This document shows, one piece after another, positions 9,249-22,109 of a stretch of DNA of 64,000 bases. The notes beneath the pieces are model-generated. The model searched no databases, had not been told where the DNA came from, and saw nothing but the letters and a program-made list of their open reading frames with translations. The first letter of the stretch is position 1, and every line of letters begins with the position of its first letter. This DNA is from Rhabditoides inermis (lineage: Eukaryota > Nematoda > Chromadorea > Rhabditida > Rhabditidae). A program made the position numbers and the translations under genes. The stretch covers positions 124,001 to 188,000 of the forward strand of contig CAWZYM010000154.1 in NCBI GenBank assembly GCA_963966185.1, in the 5' to 3' direction.

Positions 9249-11610
9249 CCTTTTTACAAGACTTTTCCCTATTTGTATTTGAAGTCGTATATACCTTTTC
9301 CCTGTTCACAAGACTTTTCCCTACTTGTGTTTTAAGTCGTTTAGACCTTTTCCCTGTTCACAAGACTTTTCCCTACTTGTATTTGAAGTCGTATATACCT
9401 TTTCTCTTTTCACAAGACTTTTCTCTACTTGTATTTGAAGTCGTATAGACCTTTTCCCTGTTCACAAGACTTTTCACAAGACTTTTCCCTACTTGTATTT
9501 GAAGTCGTATATACCTTTTCCCTGTTCACAAGACTTTACCCTACTTGTATTTTAAGTCGTATATACCTTTTCCCTTTTCACAAGACTTTTCCCTACTTGT
9601 ACTTGAAGTCGTATAGACCTTTTCCCTGTTCACAAGACTGTTCACAAGACTTTTCCCTACTTATATTTGAAGTCGTTTAGACCTTTTTCCTGTTCACAAG
9701 ACTGTTCACAAGACTTTTCCCTACTTGTATTTGAAGTCGTATAGACCTTTTCCCTGTTCACAAGATTTTTCCCTACTTGTAATTGAAGTCGTATATACCT
9801 TTTCCCTGTTCACAAGACTTCTCCCTACTTGTTTTTGAAGTCGTATAGACCTTTTCCCTGTTCACAAGACTTTTCCCTACTTGTAATTGAAGTCGTATAT
9901 ACCTTTTCCCTGTTCACAAGACTTTTCCCTACTTGTGTTTTAAGTCGTTTAGACCTTTTCCCTTTTCACAAGACTTTTCCCTACTTGTACTTGAAGTCGT
10001 ATAGATTTTTTCCCTGTTCACAAGACTTTTCCCTACTTGTATTTGAAGTCGTATAGACCTTTTTCCTGTTCACAAGACTTTTCTCTACTTGTATTTGAAA
10101 TCGTATAGACCTTTTCCCTGTTCACAAGACTTTTCACAAGACTTTTCCCTACTTGTATTTGAAGTCGTATATACCTTTTCCCTTTTCACAAGACTTTTCT
10201 CTACTTGTATTTGAAGTCGTATAGACCTTTACCCTGTTCACAAGACTTTTCACAAGACTTTTCCCTACTTGTATTTGAAGTCGTATATTCCTTTTCCCTG
10301 TTCACAAGACCTTTCCCTACTTGTATTTTAAGTCGTATAGACCTTTCCCCTTTTCACAAGACTTTTCCCTACTTGTATTTGAAGTCGTATAGACCTTTTT
10401 CCTGTTCACAAGACTTTTCTCTACTTGTGTTTGAAGTCGTATAGACCTTTTCCCTGTTCACAAGACTTTTCACAAGACTTTTCCCTACTTGTATTTGAAG
10501 TCGTATATACCTTTTCCCTGTTCACAAGACTTTTCCCTACTTGTAATTGAAGTCGTATATACCTTTTCCCTGTTCACAAGACTTCTCCCTACTTGTTTTT
10601 GAAGTCGTATATACCTTTTCCCTGTTCACAAAACTTTTCCCTACTTGTACTTGAAGTCGTTTAGACCCTTTCCCTGTTCACAAGACTTTTTCCTACTTAC
10701 TTGTCCTTGAAGTCGTATAGACTTTTTTCCTGTTCACAAGACTGTTCACAAGACTTTTCCCTACTTGTATTCGAAGTCGTACAGACCTTTCCCCTGTTCA
10801 CACGACTTTTCCCTACTTGTATTTGAAGTCGTACAGACCATTTCCCTGTTCACAAGACTTTTTCCTACTTTTTTTTAAAAGTAGTATAGGCCTGTTTCTG
10901 TTTACAAGACTTTTCCCTACTTCTTTTCAAGTCGTATAGACCTTTTCCCTGTTCACAAGACTTTTCCCTACTTGTATTTGAAGTCGTACAGACCATTTCC
11001 ATGTTCACAAGACTTTTCCCTACTTGTATTTGAAGTCGTACAGACCTTTTCCCTCTTCACAAGACTGTTCACAAGACTTTTCCCTACTTATATTTGAAGT
11101 CGTATAGACCTTTTCCCTGTTCACAAGACTTTTCCCTACTTATATTTGAAGTCGTACAGACCTTTTTCCTGTTCACAAGACTGTTCACAAGACTTTTTCC
11201 TACTTGTATTTCAAGTCGTATAGACCTTTTTCCTGTTCACAAGACTCTTCACAAGACTTTTCCCTACTTGTATTTCAAGTCGTATAGACCTTTTCCCTTT
11301 TCACAAGACTTTTCCCTACTTGTATTAGAAGTCGTATAGACTTTTTTCCTGTTCACAAGACTTTTCCCTACTTGTATTTGAAGTCGTATAGACCTTTTCC
11401 CTTTTTACAAGACTTTTCCCTACTTGTGTTTGAAGTCGTATATACCTTTTCCCTGTTCACAAGACTTTTCCCTACTTTTATTTGAAGTCGTATAGACCTT
11501 TTTCCTGTTCCCTACTTGTTTTTGAAGTCGTATAGACCTTTTCCCTGTTCACAAGACTTTTATCTATTTATATTTGAAGTCGTATAGACTATTTTCCTGT
11601 TCACAAGACT
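8900..11610. repeat. 2.7-kb mosaic block, copy A
   Basis: This block matches about 20800-23520 at offset 11,904-11,905 and, over most of its length, about 37742-40460 at further offset 16,940. Shared markers include the TTTACCCTACTTG monomer (near 9537) and TTTCTCTTTTCAC (near 9411). The segment 10072-11840 also matches 1-1769 at offset 10,071. It carries a monomer set absent from the plain 3.23-kb HOR, which points to exchange between different HOR types. Confidence 0.75.
9705..9756 (+). repeat. Exact consensus 52-bp monomer (reference copy)
   Basis: This copy matches the commonest base at every position and can serve as the query monomer. It contains two related pyrimidine cores, AGACTTTTCCCT and AGACCTTTTCCCT, whose starts lie 32 bp and then 20 bp apart around the circle of the tandem repeat. 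It also holds short dyads: ACAAG with CTTGT, and GACTT with AAGTC. The only CpG is in AAGTCGTATAG. The choice of first base is arbitrary. Confidence 0.9.
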
Positions 11611-13268
11611 GTTCACAAGACCTTTCCCTACGTGTATTTGAAGTCGTAGAGACCTTTTCCCTTTTCACAAGACTTTTCCCTACTTGTACTTGAAGTCGTA
11701 AAGACCTTTTCCCTGTTCACAAGACTTTTCCCTACTTATGTTTGAAGTCGTATAGACCTTTTTCCCGGTTCACAAAACTTTTCACAAGACGTTTCCCTAC
11801 TTGTATTTGAAGTCGTAAATACCTTTTTCCTGTTCACAAGACTTTTCTCTACTTGTGTTTGAAGTCGTATAGACCTTTTCCCTGTTCACAAGACTTTTCA
11901 CAAGACTTTTCCCTACTTGTATTTGAAGTCGTATATACCTTTTCCCTGTTCACAAGACTTTTCCCTACTTGTAATTGAAGTCGTATATACCTTTTCCCTG
12001 TTCACAAGACTTCTCCCTACTTGTTTTTGAAGTCGTATATACCTTTTCCCTGTTCACAAAACTTTTCCCTACTTGTACTTGAAGTCGTTTAGACCCTTTC
12101 CCTGTTCACAAGACTTTTTCCTACTTACTTGTCCTTGAAGTCGTATAGACTTTTTTCCTGTTCACAAGACTGTTCACAAGACTTTTCCCTACTTGTATTC
12201 GAAGTCGTACAGACCTTTCCCCTGTTCACACGACTTTTCCCTACTTGTATTTGAAGTCGTACAGACCATTTCCCTGTTCACAAGACTTTTTCCTACTTTT
12301 TTTTAAAAGTAGTATAGGCCTGTTTCTGTTTACAAGACTTTTCCCTACTTCTTTTCAAGTCGTATAGACCTTTTCCCTGTTCACAAGACTTTTCCCTACT
12401 TGTATTTGAAGTCGTACAGACCATTTCCATGTTCACAAGACTTTTCCCTACTTGTATTTGAAGTCGTACAGACCTTTTCCCTCTTCACAAGACTGTTCAC
12501 AAGACTTTTCCCTACTTATATTTGAAGTCGTATAGACCTTTTCCCTGTTCACAAGACTTTTCCCTACTTATATTTGAAGTCGTACAGACCTTTTTCCTGT
12601 TCACAAGACTGTTCACAAGACTTTTTCCTACTTGTATTTCAAGTCGTATAGACCTTTTTCCTGTTCACAAGACTCTTCACAAGACTTTTCCCTACTTGTA
12701 TTTCAAGTCGTATAGACCTTTTCCCTTTTCACAAGACTTTTCCCTACTTGTATTAGAAGTCGTATAGACTTTTTTCCTGTTCACAAGACTTTTCCCTACT
12801 TGTATTTGAAGTCGTATAGACCTTTTCCCTTTTTACAAGACTTTTCCCTACTTGTGTTTGAAGTCGTATATACCTTTTCCCTGTTCACAAGACTTTTCCC
12901 TACTTTTATTTGAAGTCGTATAGACCTTTTTCCTGTTCCCTACTTGTTTTTGAAGTCGTATAGACCTTTTCCCTGTTCACAAGACTTTTATCTATTTATA
13001 TTTGAAGTCGTATAGACTATTTTCCTGTTCACAAGACTGTTCACAAGACCTTTCCCTACGTGTATTTGAAGTCGTAGAGACCTTTTCCCTTTTCACAAGA
13101 CTTTTCCCTACTTGTACTTGAAGTCGTAAAGACCTTTTCCCTGTTCACAAGACTTTTCCCTACTTATGTTTGAAGTCGTATAGACCTTTTTCCCGGTTCA
13201 CAAAACTTTTCACAAGACGTTTCCCTACTTGTATTTGAAGTCGTAAATACCTTTTTCCTGTTCACAAG
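10413..13268. repeat. 1,428-bp tandem duplication
   Basis: About 10413-11840 is repeated at 11841-13268. Type 1 hairpins at 10865 and 12293 and CCCGGTTC near 11765 and 13193 keep the 1,428-bp offset. The junction near 11841 joins the AAATACCTTTTTCCTG monomer to CTTTTCTCTACTTGTGTTTG, an order not seen in copy 1. Downstream of 13268 the sequence resumes the order of copy 1 at offset 11,499 (10,071 + 1,428), so the event is a simple insertion into an HOR copy. Confidence 0.84.
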
Positions 13269-14865
13269 ACTTTTCCCTATTTGTATTAGAAGTCGTGTAG
13301 ACCTTTTTTCTGTTCACAAGACTTTTCCCTACTTGTATTTGAAGTCGTATAGACCTTTTCCCTTTTCACAAGACTTTTCCCTACTTGTACTTGAAGTCGT
13401 ATAGACCTTTTCCCTGTTCACAAGACTTTTCCCTACTTCTATTTGGAGTCGTATAGACCTTTTTCCTGTTCACAAGACTCATCCCTGCTTGTATTTAAAG
13501 TCGTATAGACCTTTTTCCTGTTCACAAGACTTTTCTCTACTTGTATTTGAAGTCGTATAGACTTTTTCCCTGTTCACAAGACTTTTCACAAGACTTTTCC
13601 TTACTTGTATTTGAAGTCGTATATACCTTTGCCCTGTTCACAAGACCTTTCCCTACTTGTAGTTTAAGTCATATAGACCTTTTCCCTTTTCACAAGACTT
13701 CTCCCTACTTGTACTTGAAGTCGTATAGACCTTTTCCCTGTTCACAAGACTTTTCCCTACTTGTATTGGAAGTCGTATAGACCTTTTTCCTGTTCACAAG
13801 ACTTTTCTCTACTTGTATTTGAAGTCGTATAGACCTTTTCCCTGTTCACAAGACTTTTCTCAAGACTTTTCCCTACTTGTATTTGAAGTCGTATATACCT
13901 TTTCCCTGTTCACAAAATTTTTCCCTACTTGTTTTTTTTTAAGTCCTATAGACCTTTTCCCTTTTCACAAGACTTTTCCCTACTTGTATTCGAAGTCGTA
14001 CAGACCATTTCCCTGTTCACAAGACTTTTTCCTACTTTTTTTTAAAGTAGTATAAGCCTGTTTCTGTTTACAAGACTTTTCCCTACTTCTTTTCAAGTAA
14101 GTCGTATAGACCTTTTTCCTGTTCACAAGACTTTTCCCTACTTTTATTTGAAGTCGTACAGACCTTTTCCCTCTTCACAAGACTGTTCACAAGACTTTTC
14201 CCTACTTATATTTGAAGTCGTATAGACCTTTTCCCTGTTCACAAGACTTTTCCCTACTTATATTTGAAGTCGTATAGACCTTTTTCCTGTTCACAAGACT
14301 GTTCACAAGACTTTTCCCTACTTGTTTTTCAAGTCGTATAGACCTTTTTCCTGTTCACAAGACTGTTCACAAGACTTTTCCCTACTTGTATTTCAAGTCG
14401 TATAGACCTTTTCCCTTTTCACAAGACTTTTCCCTACTTGTATTAGAAGTCGTATAGACTTTTTTCCTGTTCACAAGACTTTTCCCTACTTGTATTTGAA
14501 GTCGTATAGACCTTTTCCCTTTTTACAAGACTTTTCCCTATTTGTATTTGAAGTCGTATATACCTTTTCCCTGTTCACAAGACTTTTCCCTACTTGTGTT
14601 TTAAGTCGTTTAGACCTTTTCCCTTTTCACAAAACTTTTCCCTACTTGTACTTGAAGTCGTATAGATTTTTTCCCTGTTCACAAGACTTTTCCCTACTTG
14701 TATTTGAAGTCGTATAGACCTTTTTCCTGTTCACAAGACTTTTCTCTACTTGTATTTGAAATCGTATAGACCTTTTCCCTGTTCACAAGACTTTTCACAA
14801 GACTTTTCCCTACTTGTATTTGAAGTCGTATATACCTTTTCCCTTTTCACAAGACTTTTCTCTAC
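13269..14865. repeat. HOR segment, right half of a 3.2-kb unit
   Basis: This corresponds to 1770-3365 at offset 11,499-11,500. It contains CTCATCCCTGC (near 13478), the AAAATTTT/T9 cluster (near 13914-13940), the type 2 hairpin (14032, T8 form) and GATTTTTTCCC (near 14664). One HOR monomer reads CTTCTCCCTAC near 13699 where other copies have CTTTTCCCTAC, a private change. No non-satellite sequence is present. Confidence 0.8.
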
Positions 14866-17800
14866 TTGTATTTGAAGTCGTATAGACCTTTACCCTGTTC
14901 ACAAGACTTTTCAGAAGACTTTTCCCTACTTGTGTTTGAAGTCGTATATTCCTTTTCCCTGTTCACAAGACCTTTCCCTACTTGTATTTTAAGTCGTATA
15001 GACCTTTTCCCTGTTCACAAGACTTTTCCCTACTTGTATTTGAAGTCGTATAGACCTTTTTCCTGTTCACAAGACTTTTCTCTACTTGTGTTTGAAGTCG
15101 TATAGACCTTTTCCCTGTTCACAAGACTTTTCACAAGACTTTTCCCTACTTGTATTTGAAGTCGTATATACCTTTTCCCTGTTCACAAGACTTTTCCCTA
15201 CTTGTAATTGAAGTCGTATATACCTTTTCCCTGTTCACAAGACTTCTCCCTACTTGTTTTTGAAGTCGTATATACCTTTTCCTTGTTCACAAGACTTTTC
15301 CCTACTTGTACTTGAAGTCGTTTAGACCCTTTCCCTGTTCACAAGACTTTTTCCTACTTACTTGTCCTTGAAGTCGTATAGACTTTTTTCCTGTTCACAA
15401 GACTGTTCACAAGACTTTTCCCTACTTGTATTCGAAGTCGTACAGACCTTTCCCCTGTTCACACGACTTTTCCCTACTTGTATTTGAAGTCGTACAGACC
15501 ATTTCCCTGTTCACAAGACTTTTTCCTACTTTTTTTTAAAAGTAGTATAGGCCTGTTTCTGTTTACAAGACTTTTCCCTACTTCTTTTCAAGTCGTATAG
15601 ATCTTTTTCCTGTTCACAAGACTTTTCCCTACTTGTATTTGAAGTCGTACAGACCATTTCCATGTTCACAAGACTTTTCCCTACTTGTATTTGAAGTCGT
15701 ACAGACCTTTTCCCTCTTCACAAGACTGTTCACAAGACTTTTCCCTACTTATATTTGAAGTCGTATAGACCTTTTCCCTGTTCACAAGACTTTTCCCTAC
15801 TTATATTTGAAGTCGTACAGACCTTTTTCCTGTTCACAAGACTGTTCACAAGACTTTTTCCTACTTGTATTTCAAGTCGTATAGACCTTTTTCCTGTTCA
15901 CAAGACTCTTCACAAGACTTTTCCCTACTTGTATTTCAAGTCGTATAGACCTTTTCCCTTTTCACAAGACTTTTCCCTACTTGTATTAGAAGTCGTATAG
16001 ACTTTTTTCCTGTTCACAAGACTTTTCCCTACTTGTATTTGAAGTCGTATAGACCTTTTCCCTTTTTACAAGACTTTTCCCTACTTGTGTTTGAAGTCGT
16101 ATATACCTTTTCCCTGTTCACAAGACTTTTCCCTACTTTTATTTGAAGTCGTATAGACCTTTTTCCTGTTCCCTACTTGTTTTTGAAGTCGTATAGACCT
16201 TTTCCCTGTTCACAAGACTTTTATCTATTTATATTTGAAGTCGTATAGACTATTTTCCTGTTCACAAGACTGTTCACAAGACCTTTCCCTACGTGTATTT
16301 GAAGTCGTAGAGACCTTTTCCCTTTTCACAAGACTTTTCCCTACTTGTACTTGAAGTCGTAAAGACCTTTTCCCTGTTCACAAGACTTTTCCCTACTTAT
16401 GTTTGAAGTCGTATAGACCTTTTTCCCGGTTCACAAAACTTTTCACAAGACGTTTCCCTACTTGTATTTGAAGTCGTAAATACCTTTTTCCTGTTCACAA
16501 GACTTTTCCCTATTTGTATTAGAAGTCGTGTAGACCTTTTTTCTGTTCACAAGACTTTTCCCTACTTGTATTTGAAGTCGTATAGACCTTTTCCCTTTTC
16601 ACAAGACTTTTCCCTACTTGTACTTGAAGTCGTATAGACCTTTTCCCTGTTCACAAGACTTTTCCCTACTTCTATTTGGAGTCGTATAGACCTTTTTCCT
16701 GTTCACAAGACTCATCCCTGCTTGTATTTAAAGTCGTATAGACCTTTTTCCTGTTCACAAGACTTTTCTCTACTTGTATTTGAAGTCGTATAGACTTTTT
16801 CCCTGTTCACAAGACTTTTCACAAGACTTTTCCTTACTTGTATTTGAAGTCGTATATACCTTTGCCCTGTTCACAAGACCTTTCCCTACTTGTAGTTTAA
16901 GTCATATAGACCTTTTCCCTTTTCACAAGACTTTTCCCTACTTGTACTTGAAGTCGTATAGACCTTTTCCCTGTTCACAAGACTTTTCCCTACTTGTATT
17001 GGAAGTCGTATAGACCTTTTTCCTGTTCACAAGACTTTTCTCTACTTGTATTTGAAGTCGTATAGACCTTTTCCCTGTTCACAAGACTTTTCTCAAGACT
17101 TTTCCCTACTTGTATTTGAAGTCGTATATACCTTTTCCCTGTTCACAAAATTTTTCCCTACTTGTTTTTTTTAAGTCCTATAGACCTTTTCCCTTTTCAC
17201 AAGACTTTTCCCTACTTGTATTCGAAGTCGTACAGACCATTTCCCTTTTCACAAGACTTTTTCCTACTTTTTTTTTAAAGTAGTATAAGCCTGTTTCTGT
17301 TTACAAGACTTTTCCCTACTTCTTTTCAAGTAAGTCGTATAGACCTTTTTCCTGTTCACAAGACTTTTCCCTACTTTTATTTGAAGTCGTACAGACCTTT
17401 TCCCTCTTCACAAGACTGTTCACAAGACTTTTCCCTACTTATATTTGAAGTCGTATAGACCTTTTCCCTGTTCACAAGACTTTTCCCTACTTATATTTGA
17501 AGTCGTATAGACCTTTTTCCTGTTCACAAGACTGTTCACAAGACTTTTCCCTACTTGTTTTTCAAGTCGTATAGACCTTTTTCCTGTTCACAAGACTGTT
17601 CACAAGACTTTTCCCTACTTGTATTTCAAGTCGTATAGACCTTTTCCCTTTTCACAAGACTTTTCCCTACTTGTATTAGAAGTCGTATAGACTTTTTTCC
17701 TGTTCACAAGACTTTTCCCTACTTGTATTTGAAGTCGTATAGACCTTTTCCCTTTTTACAAGACTTTTCCCTATTTGTATTTGAAGTCGTATATACCTTT

Positions 17801-18098
17801 TCCCTGTTCACAAGACTTTTCCCTACTTGTGTTTTAAGTCGTTTAGACCTTTTCCCTTTTCACAAAACTTTTCCCTACTTGTACTTGAAGTCGTATAGAT
17901 TTTTTCCCTGTTCACAAGACTTTTCCCTACTTGTATTTGAAGTCGTATAGACCTTTTTCCTGTTCACAAGACTTTTCTCTACTTGTATTTGAAATCGTAT
18001 AGACCTTTTCCCTGTTCACAAGACTTTTCACAAGACTTTTCCCTACTTGTATTTGAAGTCGTATATACCTTTTCCCTTTTCACAAGACTTTTCTCTAC
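14866..18098. repeat. HOR copy (3,233 bp)
   Basis: This is a full-order HOR with hairpins at 15526 (type 1) and 17264 (type 2). Compared with copy 2 it lacks one 52-bp monomer near 15010, where the GACATTTCCC monomer is absent. Landmarks then repeat at 3,233 bp into the next copy. A BglII-type AGATCT sits in the monomer after the type 1 hairpin (near 15597). Confidence 0.85.
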
Positions 18099-21000
18099 TT
18101 GTATTTGAAGTCGTATAGACCTTTACCCTGTTCACAAGACTTTTCAGAAGACTTTTCCCTACTTGTGTTTGAAGTCGTATATTCCTTTTCCCTGTTCACA
18201 AGACCTTTCCCTACTTGTATTTTAAGTCGTATAGACCTTTTCCCTTTTCACAAGACATTTCCCTACTTGTACTTGAAGTCGTATAGACCTTTTCCCTGTT
18301 CACAAGACTTTTCCCTACTTGTATTTGAAGTCGTATAGACCTTTTTCCTGTTCACAAGACTTTTCTCTACTTGTGTTTGAAGTCGTATAGACCTTTTCCC
18401 TGTTCACAAGACTTTTCACAAGACTTTTCCCTACTTGTATTTGAAGTCGTATATACCTTTTCCCTGTTCACAAGACTTTTCCCTACTTGTAATTGAAGTC
18501 GTATATACCTTTTCCCTGTTCACAAGACTTCTCCCTACTTGTTTTTGAAGTCGTATATACCTTTTCCTTGTTCACAAGACTTTTCCCTACTTGTACTTGA
18601 AGTCGTTTAGACCCTTTCCCTGTTCACAAGACTTTTTCCTACTTACTTGTCCTTGAAGTCGTATAGACTTTTTTCCTGTTCACAAGACTGTTCACAAGAC
18701 TTTTCCCTACTTGTATTCGAAGTCGTACAGACCTTTCCCCTGTTCACACGACTTTTCCCTACTTGTATTTGAAGTCGTACAGACCATTTCCCTGTTCACA
18801 AGACTTTTTCCTACTTTTTTTTAAAAGTAGTATAGGCCTGTTTCTGTTTACAAGACTTTTCCCTACTTCTTTTCAAGTCGTATAGATCTTTTTCCTGTTC
18901 ACAAGACTTTTCCCTACTTGTATTTGAAGTCGTACAGACCATTTCCATGTTCACAAGACTTTTCCCTACTTATATTTGAAGTCGTATAGACCTTTTCCCT
19001 GTTCACAAGACTTTTCCCTACTTATATTTGAAGTCGTACAGACCTTTTTCCTGTTCACAAGACTGTTCACAAGACTTTTTCCTACTTGTATTTCAAGTCG
19101 TATAGACCTTTTTCCTGTTCACAAGACTCTTCACAAGACTTTTCCCTACTTGTATTTCAAGTCGTATAGACCTTTTCCCTTTTCACAAGACTTTTCCCTA
19201 CTTGTATTAGAAGTCGTATAGACTTTTTTCCTGTTCACAAGACTTTTCCCTACTTGTATTTGAAGTCGTATAGACCTTTTCCCTTTTTACAAGACTTTTC
19301 CCTACTTGTGTTTGAAGTCGTATATACCTTTTCCCTGTTCACAAGACTTTTCCCTACTTTTATTTGAAGTCGTATAGACCTTTTTCCTGTTCCCTACTTG
19401 TTTTTGAAGTCGTATAGACCTTTTCCCTGTTCACAAGACTTTTATCTATTTATATTTGAAGTCGTATAGACTATTTTCCTGTTCACAAGACTGTTCACAA
19501 GACCTTTTGAAGTCGTATAGACCTTTTCCCTTTTCACAAGACTTTTCCCTACTTGTACTTGAAGTCGTAAAGACCTTTTCCCTGTTCACAAGACTTTTCC
19601 CTACTTATGTTTGAAGTCGTATAGACCTTTTTCCCGGTTCACAAGACTTTTCACAAGACGTTTCCCTACTTGTATTTGAAGTCGTAAATACCTTTTTCCT
19701 GTTCACAAGACTTTTCCCTATTTGTATTAGAAGTCGTGTAGACCTTTTTTCTGTTCACAAGACTTTTCCCTACTTGTATTTGAAGTCGTATAGACCTTTT
19801 TTCTGTTCACAAGACTTTTCCCTACTTGTACTTGAAGTCGTATAGACCTTTTCCCTGTTCACAAGACTTTTCCCTACTTCTATTTGGAGTCGTATAGACC
19901 TTTTTCCTGTTCACAAGACTCATCCCTGCTTGTATTTAAAGTCGTATAGACCTTTTTCCTGTTCACAAGACTTTTCTCTACTTGTATTTGAAGTCGTATA
20001 GACCTTTGCCCTGTTCACAAGACCTTTCCCTACTTGTAGTTTAAGTCATATAGACCTTTTCCCTTTTCACAAGACTTTTCCCTACTTGTACTTGAAGTCG
20101 TATAGACCTTTTCCCTGTTCACAAGACTTTTCCCTACTTGTATTGGAAGTCGTATAGACCTTTTTCCTGTTCACAAGACTTTTCTCTACTTGTATTTGAA
20201 GTCGTATAGACCTTTTCCCTGTTCACAAGACTTTTCTCAAGACTTTTCCCTACTTGTATTTGAAGTCGTATATACCTTTTCCCTGTTCACAAAATTTTTC
20301 CCTACTTGTTTTTTTTAAGTCCTATAGACCTTTTCCCTTTTCACAAGACTTTTCCCTACTTGTATTCGAAGACGTACAGACCATTTCCCTGTTCACAAGA
20401 CTTTTTCCTATTTTTTTTAAAGTAGTATAAGCCTGTTTCTGTTTACAAGACTTTTCCCTACTTCTTTTCAAGTAAGTCGTATAGACCTTTTTCCTGTTCA
20501 CAAGACTTTTCCCTACTTTTATTTGAAGTCGTACAGACCTTTTCCCTCTTCACAAGACTGTTCACAAGACTTTTACCTACTCATATTTGAAGTCGTATAG
20601 ACCTTTTCCCTGTTCACAAGACTTTTCCCTACTTATATTTGAAGTCGTATAGACCTTTTTCCTGTTCACAAGACTGTTCACAAGACTTTTCCCTACTTGT
20701 TTTTCAAGTCGTATAGACCTTTTTCCTGTTCACAAGACTGTTCACAAGACTTTTCCCTACTTGTATTTCAAGTCGTATAGACCTTTTCCCTTTTCACAAG
20801 ACTTTTCCCTACTTGTATTAGAAGTCGTATAGACTTTTTTCCTGTTCACAAGACTTTTCCCTACTTGTATTTGAAGTCGTATAGACCTTTTCCCTTTTTA
20901 CAAGACTTTTCCCTATTTGTATTTGAAGTCGTATATACCTTTTCCCTGTTCACAAGACTTTTCCCTACTTGTGTTTTAAGTCGTTTAGACCTTTTCCCTT

Positions 21001-22109
21001 TTCACAAGACTTTTCCCTACTTGTACTTGAAGTCGTATAGACCTTTTCCCTGTTCACAAGACTTTTCCCTACTTGTATTTGAAGTCGTATAGACCTTTTT
21101 CCTGTTCACAAGACTTTTCTCTACTTGTATTTGAAATCGTATAGACCTTTTCCCTTTTTACAAGACTTTTCCCTATTTGTATTTGAAGTCGTATATACCT
21201 TTTCCCTGTTCACAAGACTTTTCCCTACTTGTGTTTTAAGTCGTTTAGACCTTTTCCCTGTTCACAAGACTTTTCCCTACTTGTATTTGAAGTCGTATAT
21301 ACCTTTTCCCTTTTCACAAGACTTTTCTCTACTTGTATTTGAAGTCGTATAGACCTTTTCCCTGTTCACAAGACTTTTCACAAGACTTTTCCCTACTTGT
21401 ATTTGAAGTCGTATATACCTTTTCCCTGTTCACAAGACTTTACCCTACTTGTATTTTAAGTCGTATATACCTTTTCCCTTTTCACAAGACTTTTCCCTAC
21501 TTGTACTTGAAGTCGTATAGACCTTTTCCCTGTTCACAAGACTGTTCACAAGACTTTTCCCTACTTATATTTGAAGTCGTTTTAAACCTTTTTCCTGTTC
21601 ACAAGACTGTTCACAAGACTTTTCCCTACTTGTATTTGAAGTCGTATAGACCTTTTCCCTGTTCACAAGATTTTTCCCTACTTGTAATTGAAGTCGTATA
21701 TACCTTTTCCCTGTTCACAAGACTTCTCCCTACTTGTTTTTGAAGTCGTATAGACCTTTTCCCTGTTCACAAGACTTTTCCCTACTTGTAATTGAAGTCG
21801 TATATACCTTTTCCCTGTTCACAAGACTTTTCCCTACTTGTGTTTTAAGTCGTTTAGACCTTTTCCCTTTTCACAAGACTTTTCCCTACTTGTACTTGAA
21901 GTCGTATAGATTTTTTCCCTGTTCACAAGACTTTTCCCTACTTGTATTTGAAGTCGTATAGACCTTTTTCCTGTTCACAAGACTTTTCTCTACTTGTATT
22001 TGAAATCGTATAGACCTTTTCCCTGTTCACAAGACTTTTCACAAGACTTTTCCCTACTTGTATTTGAAGTCGTATATACCTTTTCCCTTTTCACAAGACT
22101 TTTCTCTAC
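18099..22109. repeat. Extended HOR copy (4,011 bp)
   Basis: This begins like the preceding HOR but loses a 64-bp monomer near 18970. It has the 13-bp deletion near 19501 and a degenerate type 2 hairpin near 20408 (AC of the left arm lost). It is then lengthened by entry into the mosaic block at about 20.8 kb. The result is 4,011 bp between successive TTTACCCTG markers instead of 3,233. Confidence 0.8.

Noticed and set aside
21333..21743. Longest open frames (136 codons here; 135 at 53080-53487; 127 at 37389-37772), with dozens of 75-83-codon frames
   Set aside because: They start at TTG or similar, not ATG, run through tandem monomers, and end at the repeat's own TAG. Because 52 is not a multiple of 3, each frame simply cycles through monomer phases. 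The peptide is a translation of satellite DNA.
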